DNA of 29,738 bases, from positions 1 to 29,738 of the forward strand of contig DLHY01000125.1 of the NCBI GenBank assembly GCA_002483445.1, in the 5' to 3' direction. Positions 24,104 through 29,738 of this stretch are shown in pieces (position 1 is the stretch's first letter; each line of letters opens with the position of its first letter). Under the pieces are notes generated by a model, which worked only from the letters and a program-made list of their open reading frames with translations, searched no databases and was not told where the DNA came from. Source of the stretch: Blastocatellia bacterium UBA7656 (GTDB taxonomy: Bacteria; Acidobacteriota; Blastocatellia; UBA7656). Made by a program: the position numbers and the translations under genes.

Positions 24104-26026
24104 TCATGGCAAACTCAAAGCGACCAGGCGACTGTCTGATGTCGCCACTATTATGTACTGTTTTCCGCCGAGCATGTAAGTCATCGGCGTTCCGTGCGGG
24201 CGCGCGGGCAATGTGATTTCAGCGACCACCTTGCCTGTTGCTTTGTCGAATGCGCGAAGCAGGTTCGCTCCGCCTCCTCCACCGCCGCCGCGACCACTTG
24301 CGCCCTGGCCTACGAAGAGCAAGGTTTTTGTGAGCAACGGGCCGCCGCCGCCTGCTCCCACGGGGCCGACATCTTTACCGACGATCTGGCTGATCTGCTC
24401 GCGCGGGCCGTCTCCGTGAGGTATCTGCCAGACATGCTGGCCGGTGTTGAGATTGATCGCGGTGATCCTTCCGTAAGGCGGCTTGAAGAGCGGCAATCCG
24501 CGCGGGCCTTGAGGCGCGGCCCCCAACCCGCCGCTGCCGCCGCGAACGTAATTGAAATTCGAGCGAGCCGGGTCGGGCTTGACCAGCTTCACAACTATCG
24601 GGCTGTTGGTCGAAGGAATGTAGAGAATGCTCGTGTCAGGATCAAAGGCCGCGCCCCACCAGTTCCCTCCCCCGCCCCAGCCGGGAAGATTGATCGTTCC
24701 CTTTTCAGTCGGCGGCGTGAACAACGGGCCGTGATCATATTGATGGAGAATCTTCTTCGCTTCTTCGCGAAGCTCAGGCGTAAAGTCGATCAGGTTGTCT
24801 TCAATCGCGCCCTGAAGTTCGAATGGGGCGGGCTTTGTGGGAAAAGGTTGAGTCGGAGATAGTCTTTCGCCCGCGACACTCGATTGAGCCACCTTTCGCT
24901 CTTCAATCGGCCAGACGGGTTTTCCTGTCACCCGGTCGAAGACGAAACAAAATCCCGTTTTGGTGATTTGAGCGACAGCGCGAATTCGCCTGCCCCCGAC
25001 GGTGATATTGCAAAGCACAGGCGCGGCTGGAAGGTCGTAATCCCATACGCCATGATGCACGGTTTGAAAATGCCACACGCGCTTTCCTGTTCGCGCGTCG
25101 AGGCAGACGAGGCTTTCGGCAAAGAGATTGTTTCCCAATCTATGCCCCCCGTACCAGTCATTGGTAGGCGTGCCGATGGGGAGATAAACATAGCCGAGTT
25201 CATCGTCCGCGCTCATAAGAGTCCAGACGTTCGTGTTGCCCGTGTATTTCCATGAATCCTGCTCCCAGGTCTCGACGCCGAACTCGCCCGCCTGCGGGAT
25301 GGTATGAAATATCCACAGCGGCTTGCCCGTGCGAACATCGAACGCCTGAATATCGCCTCGCGGCGCTTCTTTGTTGGTCGGGCCGTCGGAGATCGATGAG
25401 CCGACCATCACCACGTTGCGACAGATGACGGGCGGAGAACTGACCGCATAGTTCGAAGCGTTGCGGGCCAGTGGAATCGCTTTCGTGAGATTGACCCTCC
25501 CGCCTTCTCCGAATGTCTCGATGGGCTTGCCTGTGCGCGCATCCAAAGCGATGAGGTAAGCGTCGCCGGTTCCGATGAAGATGCGCTCTTCCCGTCCGTC
25601 AGTCCAGTAAGCCACTCCCCGATGCAGGAAGCCGAGATTTGTAGGTCGTCCTGTCGCGTAGCTTTTAGGATCGTAGACCCAAAGGGTTTCGCCCGTCTGA
25701 GCGTTGATCGAGGCTACCTGACTGAGCGAGGTGCTGACGTAGAGTTTGTCGCCGATCATAAGAGGCGTAGCTTCGTGCGCAAATCCGCGAAGCGTGCGAT
25801 TCTGCTCCTGAATCTTGATATCGGGTGAGTCCCACGTCCAGGCTACCTTCAGATTTTTAACATTATCGCTATTGATCGCGGTGAGAGGCGAATACTTGGT
25901 GCTGCCGTTATCGCCTGCGTAGAATCGCCATTCGCTTTTGCGCGCGCTCTGCTGCGCCGGAAGTGAAACAGCGAGGAGAGTGAGAGTGAACAATGCCGCG
26001 AAGAGTCTCGTTCGAGTGTGTCGCAC
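24104..26026 (-). CDS. Exported PQQ-dependent dehydrogenase (quinoprotein), paralogue 2
   Basis: A 640-residue quinoprotein of the same family as 5464-7533, sharing the propeller start (WRFYAGDNGSTKYSPL), NLFAESLVCLD, VHHGVWDYDLPAAP and the terminal GTPMTYMLGGKQYI. It lacks the tryptophan-rich insertion of paralogue 1 and instead has glycine tracts near the C-terminus (GAGGGG and RGGGGGGG). The start is GTG 26026, supported by AAAGGAGA seven bases upstream; the longer frame to 26146 would read through the promoter. A Sec signal peptide (LFAALFTLTLLAVSLPAQ) follows. No cytochrome c is adjacent, so its electron acceptor is not obvious from context. Confidence 0.92.
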   Translation of the reverse strand: MRHTRTRLFAALFTLTLLAVSLPAQQSARKSEWRFYAGDNGSTKYSPLTAINSDNVKNLKVAWTWDSPDIKIQEQNRTLRGFAHEATPLMIGDKLYVSTSLSQVASINAQTGETLWVYDPKSYATGRPTNLGFLHRGVAYWTDGREERIFIGTGDAYLIALDARTGKPIETFGEGGRVNLTKAIPLARNASNYAVSSPPVICRNVVMVGSSISDGPTNKEAPRGDIQAFDVRTGKPLWIFHTIPQAGEFGVETWEQDSWKYTGNTNVWTLMSADDELGYVYLPIGTPTNDWYGGHRLGNNLFAESLVCLDARTGKRVWHFQTVHHGVWDYDLPAAPVLCNITVGGRRIRAVAQITKTGFCFVFDRVTGKPVWPIEERKVAQSSVAGERLSPTQPFPTKPAPFELQGAIEDNLIDFTPELREEAKKILHQYDHGPLFTPPTEKGTINLPGWGGGGNWWGAAFDPDTSILYIPSTNSPIVVKLVKPDPARSNFNYVRGGSGGLGAAPQGPRGLPLFKPPYGRITAINLNTGQHVWQIPHGDGPREQISQIVGKDVGPVGAGGGGPLLTKTLLFVGQGASGRGGGGGGGANLLRAFDKATGKVVAEITLPARPHGTPMTYMLGGKQYIIVATSDSRLVALSLP

Positions 26027-26050
26027 CGAATTTCTCCTTTCAGGTCGTTT

Positions 26051-26079
26051 AATATATAGCGTTCGCCAGCCATCAACAA
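26051..26079 (-). promoter_or_regulatory. Promoter candidate for PQQ dehydrogenase paralogue 2
   Basis: On the minus strand TTGTTG (26079-26074), 17 bases, then TATATT (26056-26051). The predicted start lies near 26044, about 18 bases before the GTG codon. Confidence 0.4.
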
Positions 26080-26157
26080 AGCCCGATGCGAGAAGATCGA
26101 GTTTGCAAACTTTTAACATACGGCCCGTTCTTTGTTGTAGCCACACAAACGAGTCGC

Positions 26158-26166
26158 TGGTATAAT
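26158..26166 (+). promoter_or_regulatory. Perfect extended -10 promoter candidate for the DUF2268-like protease
   Basis: TGGTATAAT is a consensus extended -10 with no clear -35 at 17 bases. The predicted start (about 26173) falls on the Shine-Dalgarno AAAGGAG (26173-26179), so the leader would be only about 15 bases before ATG 26188. Confidence 0.45.
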
Positions 26167-26187
26167 CGCCCGAAAGGAGTCGGCGGA

Positions 26188-27237
26188 ATGAGAAACAGGG
26201 TCGCTTTTACATTCGCCATCGTTTTTCTTTTCGGCCTGTTCCTGCCCGCCCAGGCCGCTCCTGAACTTACGATCACGGAGAGAATCCTCGACCGACACAA
26301 AGTAATAAACATCGTCGATGATTTCCTCGCTTTCTGGGACAAAGCCGAAGGCAAATCCCTCAGACTCCAGCGACGATTGTGGCGACTGATGGTCGAAAGC
26401 AAGCATCAGAATTATTTCGACCGCGCCGTTTATCGCAATGCCACACTGGAAGAGCGTCAGGCATTGCTCGATGAGTTCCTTTCCGTCGTGCCTGACCGAA
26501 TCGAATCCATCCGCCGGTTCAACGCGACGCTTCTCGACTGGAGCACCAATCCCATAATCGATGCGGTGATAAGATTCAGGTCGAGCGCTTTCTTTCGTGA
26601 TTATAAGCAGCCGAGCGATATTTATTTCGGCCTGAGCCTGCTCCAGTTCGATGGATCTGTGCGGGCCGTAGGCAACGATGTCGGAATCCCGGACACGCTG
26701 TGTCTGGGGGCGGATGTGCTTGCCGATTATAGGCCCGAACAGTTGAGAGTCGCAATCATTCATGAATTCTTTCACCTTTATCATTTCAGATTCCTGATGC
26801 AACATCCCGACTGGTTCGACATGGGATCGGCGCACGCGCGATTGATGATAGAAGGACTGGCAGTCGCCGCAACCGAGATAGCCGACATGGGCCAGTCGTC
26901 GCTTGAGCTTCACCTGAATTTTTCTCAGAAAGAGATAGCCGCGCAGGAGCAGGAGATGGAATCGAGCGCGCGCCGCTATCTCGGTCTCATTCGCACCGAC
27001 GCGATGCCGGAAGAGTATGAACTGTGGTTCGCTGACATAGAAACCCCGGACGCGCCGACGCGCGGCGGCTACCTTCTGGGCTACAAAGTAGTAAAACGCC
27101 TCCTGAATACCTACGGCAGAGATCAGATCATTAGAATAATTCGAATGAGTCCCGCCGAATTGCGCCAGCACGCCGAAGAACAGCTTTCAGCGATGAGCGG
27201 CAACGCGGTGCTTCTCATATCCGGCGACCGCGACTGA
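26188..27237 (+). CDS. Exported DUF2268-like zinc metalloprotease
   Basis: A 349-residue protein with a Sec signal peptide (MRNRVAFTFAIVFLFGLFLPAQA). HEFFH at residues 192-196 is a zinc HExxH motif, with a probable third ligand Glu222 in MIEGLAVA. The later GGYLLGYKVVKRLL segment is typical of DUF2268-type predicted Zn-dependent proteases. ATG 26188 with AAAGGAG eight bases upstream is preferred over the frame opening at 26086. It is divergent from the PQQ dehydrogenase and codirectional with the SIMPL protein 123 bases later. Substrate unknown; some family members release or clip cell-surface proteins. Confidence 0.85.
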   Translation: MRNRVAFTFAIVFLFGLFLPAQAAPELTITERILDRHKVINIVDDFLAFWDKAEGKSLRLQRRLWRLMVESKHQNYFDRAVYRNATLEERQALLDEFLSVVPDRIESIRRFNATLLDWSTNPIIDAVIRFRSSAFFRDYKQPSDIYFGLSLLQFDGSVRAVGNDVGIPDTLCLGADVLADYRPEQLRVAIIHEFFHLYHFRFLMQHPDWFDMGSAHARLMIEGLAVAATEIADMGQSSLELHLNFSQKEIAAQEQEMESSARRYLGLIRTDAMPEEYELWFADIETPDAPTRGGYLLGYKVVKRLLNTYGRDQIIRIIRMSPAELRQHAEEQLSAMSGNAVLLISGDRD

Positions 27238-27360
27238 TAGCTTTCCCCAAAAATCAATCCTGTTTCACGCATGTGCGCGAAGAGTTTCCCTCATGTTAAT
27301 CTGTCGCTGTTACTTGCGTCTCGCTTTGCGCTCCAGTTTCGGAAAACGGAGGTAATGGTT

Positions 27361-28245
27361 ATGAAAAAAGCTTTGCTTCTGATCTCGATCATACTTTCGG
27401 CGGCTTCTGCCCTGCGCGCTCAGGAAGCAGGCGCGAGCGTCTACAACAAATCAGCGCGCAAGACGAGCGGCGTCGCTACGGGCAATCTCATAACGATGGA
27501 CGGGAAAGATTCAGTCGCGGCTTATTATGTCGAAGCGAATGTGCTGATGAATATGAAAGCCGACGAGTACATAGCCCTGTTCGGACTCGCGCACGAAGGA
27601 CTGACGGTCGCCGACGCCAATCAAAAGATGGATGCGCAGTTGAAACAATTCATCATTGCTTTGGATGGCCTGGGCGTGAAGAGCGCGGATGTCTTCATCG
27701 ATTTCATCGCGCAGAACCGCGTCTATGACTATACGTCAACGTCGAACACGATCACGGAAAAGCTTTCAGGGTTCGAGGTGAAAAAGAACGTCGCCGTCCG
27801 CTACAAAGACAAATCGCTTCTGGATCGTATGCTTGCGGCGGCTTCCAGAGTCGGCATATTCGATCTCATCAAAGTCGATTACATCCTGAGCGACATCAAC
27901 TCGGTGCGCGACCGGTTGATGGAAGAAGCATCGAGAATAATCAAGAAGAAAGAAGAGAGTTACTCTCGGTTGCTCGGCATCAAGCTGCGCCCGCAGGGAG
28001 TCTTTCAGGAAAAGTACAACGCCTTCTTTCCATCCGAGATGTACGCTTCATACACGGCGTTTGAAACGGGAAAGGTCGTGGATTATCGCTCGAACACGAA
28101 CGTCTTGCAGAAGCGCAAGACCTCGACGTTTTATTTCAATCCTCTCAGCGTCAGCGAATTCGACTCGGTAGTAAACGCGATGGAAGTAGAGCCGGTCGTG
28201 CAATGCACTCTGCATTTGAAAGTCAGATACACGCTGGCTCAATAA
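27361..28245 (+). CDS. Exported SIMPL-domain (DUF541) protein
   Basis: A 294-residue secreted or periplasmic protein. The signal peptide is MKKALLLISIILSAASALRA. The body has the two-part SIMPL layout: an EGLTVADANQKMDAQLKQFI helix followed by a strand-rich segment ending EKLSGFEVKKNVAVRYKD, then LLDRMLAAASRVGIFDLIKVDYILSD. SIMPL domains are widespread in bacterial envelopes, and their biochemical role is unclear. ATG 27361 follows GGAGG by eight bases; the frame opening at 27271 has no signal for translation. An extra C-terminal part (residues 190-294) is larger than in minimal family members. A hairpin element begins one base after its stop. Confidence 0.83.
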   Translation: MKKALLLISIILSAASALRAQEAGASVYNKSARKTSGVATGNLITMDGKDSVAAYYVEANVLMNMKADEYIALFGLAHEGLTVADANQKMDAQLKQFIIALDGLGVKSADVFIDFIAQNRVYDYTSTSNTITEKLSGFEVKKNVAVRYKDKSLLDRMLAAASRVGIFDLIKVDYILSDINSVRDRLMEEASRIIKKKEESYSRLLGIKLRPQGVFQEKYNAFFPSEMYASYTAFETGKVVDYRSNTNVLQKRKTSTFYFNPLSVSEFDSVVNAMEVEPVVQCTLHLKVRYTLAQ

Positions 28246-28246
28246 T

Positions 28247-28328
28247 CCACGAAGAAGCGCGAAGGAAAGACGCGAAGAAGCGCGAAGAGAATGATCATTC
28301 AAACGATTTGCTTCGCGCTTCTTCGTGG
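28247..28328. repeat. Hairpin element of GAAGCGCGAAG words, perfect 18-bp outer stem
   Basis: 28247-28264 and 28311-28328 are exact reverse complements (CCACGAAGAAGCGCGAAG outer stem), with further GCGAAG words inside. The stem starts one base after the SIMPL stop (28245) and ends 25 bases before the convergent aminopeptidase stop (28354), so it may serve both genes as a terminator or 3' stabiliser. Confidence 0.88.
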
Positions 28329-28353
28329 GCAAGTATTCTGCCGAAAAGCCACA

Positions 28354-29738
28354 TTATTTCTCTTCTCTGATGTTGATCTTCTTCAACACCCACTCATCAG
28401 GATCAACAGCAATCGACTGCGGGCGCGCATCGAGCTTGAAGGTGAATGACTGATCTTTGTCTTTCACATCGATCACTTCGCGCCGGACACCGTTGTTGAG
28501 TTTGATTTCGACATCGAGCGGCATACGAAACACCGTCCCTGTTTGTTTCTGCGCGATGATGAGTCGCATTTCTTTAGTCGCTTCATCCCATCGCCACGCG
28601 GCGTCATAAACCGGATAGCCCGGTTCATAAATCCACTGGCGGAAAAACCAGTCGAGCGGTTTTCCATGTTGAGCTTCCATCGCGCGTTGAAAATCTTCCG
28701 TAAGCGCGTTGCCCTCGCGATGGCGGCGATAATAATCGCGGATGGCGGCGAAGAACTTTTCATCCCCCATCACGCCACGGAGCATATGCAACACCCATCC
28801 GCCCTTTTGATAGTTGTTCGCATTGAGCAACTGAAAGAGGTCTTTGATCGAAGGATCATAGATGGGCCGCGCGTTTGCGAGCAGCGCCTCGCGATCAGCG
28901 CGCATCAGCGCAAGAAAACGGTCTCGCCCGTCGCGGCGCTCGAAAAACAGATGGCCGAAGTAAGTCGCAAAGCCTTCGCTCAACCACAGGTGATGCCAGT
29001 CCGATTCAGTGACCGAATCGCCGAACCACTGATGCGCTATCTCATGCGCGACCGTGCCTTCAAGCTGACCGCTTCCGTTGAAAGCTTTTTCGTCGAAGAA
29101 AATATTCGACGAATTTTCCATCCCGCCGAATCGAGTCGAGGATTGAACCAACGCGAGTTTTTTGTAAGGATACGGCCCTATGAGGTTCGAATAAAATTCG
29201 AGCATATCGACAGCGCGGCCATAATCTTTCATCCCCCGCTCGCGGTCTTTCGGATAGAGGTAATAAATCACCGGGGTGTGATTGAACGATCCGACATTGA
29301 TTATGGAAAACTCCGCTGCGCCCACCACCATGCAGTAAACCGGTATCGAGACTGATTCGCGCCAGTGCCAGAGTCTCGAACCGTTTTGCAGGCTCTTGAT
29401 TTCCACGAGCGCCCCGTTTGCCACAACGTCGTATCGGTCGGGCGCGGTGACGAGGAATTCGACTGTAGCTTTATCGTAAGGATGATCTATCGAAGGGAAC
29501 CAGTGACGGGCGCGGTTGGGCCAGTTGTCAGCGAAAAAAGTGCGATCTCCGAATTTGTTCTTCTTGATGAAAAGCCCGTCCTGCGGCGCTCCATGATACT
29601 TGATCGATAAGGTGAATCGGTCGCCGCGCCGATACGCGCCTTCGAGCGCGATCTTTAATCGATCACCGACGTGAGTGAATTTCGCAAGGCGGGAATTTTC
29701 TTTCACTTCCGCGACCGGGTACTCCGTAGCTGATCTTT
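28354..29738 (-). CDS. M1-family zinc aminopeptidase, C-terminal part (cut by window edge)
   Basis: The frame is open to the right end of the window (no stop or convincing start before 29738), so the N-terminus lies outside; a GTG at 29706 is internal. GMENSS is the M1 exopeptidase loop. HEIAHQWFGD then E after 18 residues gives the zinc site HExxH-18-E. The segment has most of the catalytic domain and a short C-terminal beta domain ending SIAVDPDEWVLKKI. M1 enzymes remove N-terminal residues from peptides or, in some bacteria, act on the cell surface. Location cannot be judged without the N-terminus. Confidence 0.9.
   Translation of the reverse strand, partial: RSATEYPVAEVKENSRLAKFTHVGDRLKIALEGAYRRGDRFTLSIKYHGAPQDGLFIKKNKFGDRTFFADNWPNRARHWFPSIDHPYDKATVEFLVTAPDRYDVVANGALVEIKSLQNGSRLWHWRESVSIPVYCMVVGAAEFSIINVGSFNHTPVIYYLYPKDRERGMKDYGRAVDMLEFYSNLIGPYPYKKLALVQSSTRFGGMENSSNIFFDEKAFNGSGQLEGTVAHEIAHQWFGDSVTESDWHHLWLSEGFATYFGHLFFERRDGRDRFLALMRADREALLANARPIYDPSIKDLFQLLNANNYQKGGWVLHMLRGVMGDEKFFAAIRDYYRRHREGNALTEDFQRAMEAQHGKPLDWFFRQWIYEPGYPVYDAAWRWDEATKEMRLIIAQKQTGTVFRMPLDVEIKLNNGVRREVIDVKDKDQSFTFKLDARPQSIAVDPDEWVLKKINIREEK

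Noticed and set aside
26113..27171. 352-codon open frame on the minus strand
   Set aside because: It is the antisense of the DUF2268-like protease, which has signal peptide, HExxH and a good ribosome-binding site; the antisense product has no recognisable domain.

Overview
The window is a protein-dense stretch of bacterial chromosome. I see no rRNA, tRNA, CRISPR array, integrase or transposase. The best taxonomic guess is Acidobacteriota, probably Blastocatellia-like. That rests on the mix of exported PQQ dehydrogenases, cytochrome c-linked copper monooxygenases, DUF3089 and SIMPL proteins, and on intergenic spacers filled with short-word hairpin repeats. It is an inference from gene content, not a phylogenetic placement.

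Region 1 (about 280-14480, all minus strand) is a long run of eleven main genes, most with Sec or Tat export signals. In transcription order it holds two tandem cytochrome c/copper monooxygenase fusions, a small exported barrel-like protein, a Tat-exported thiamine-diphosphate enzyme, a conserved hypothetical, a small cytochrome c, a PQQ-dependent dehydrogenase, a two-subunit molybdenum hydroxylase (IorA/IorB type), and two exported alpha/beta hydrolases. Read as one module, this could be an extracytoplasmic oxidation route: hydroxylation, alcohol or sugar oxidation, aldehyde or heterocycle oxidation, ester hydrolysis and C-C chemistry. The substrate is unknown. A sigma70-like promoter candidate lies at 14451-14479.

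Region 2 (14547-16650, minus) holds a two-gene ATPase/Toprim-like pair resembling defence or repair modules. Its second gene is split by a single in-frame TGA. Upstream is a small LexA/S24-like protein without obvious catalytic residues.

Region 3 (16682-19974, minus) is egtD followed by an ABC ATPase and a permease fused to a substrate-binding domain, the architecture of the ergothioneine importer EgtUV. Divergent from it (20087-21834, plus) is an arginase-family ureohydrolase plus a proline dehydrogenase, a small arginine/polyamine/proline catabolic operon.

Region 4 (22063-29738) holds a patatin-like phospholipase, a second PQQ dehydrogenase with a YHS-like cysteine-rich partner, a DUF2268-like zinc protease, a SIMPL-domain protein, and an M1 aminopeptidase that runs off the right edge.

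Most spacers carry a hairpin element. At least eight word families are seen: GCTGGCAGCC palindromes, TGTCCTT and TTGTCCG tandem words, GTCTGGA words, GCGGAT words, CGCAGAG words, CGCGAAG words, TTAGAGGTTAG words and a TCATCCTT hairpin. Several start within a few bases of a stop codon. This architecture and the exported oxidation cluster are the most interesting parts of the window.
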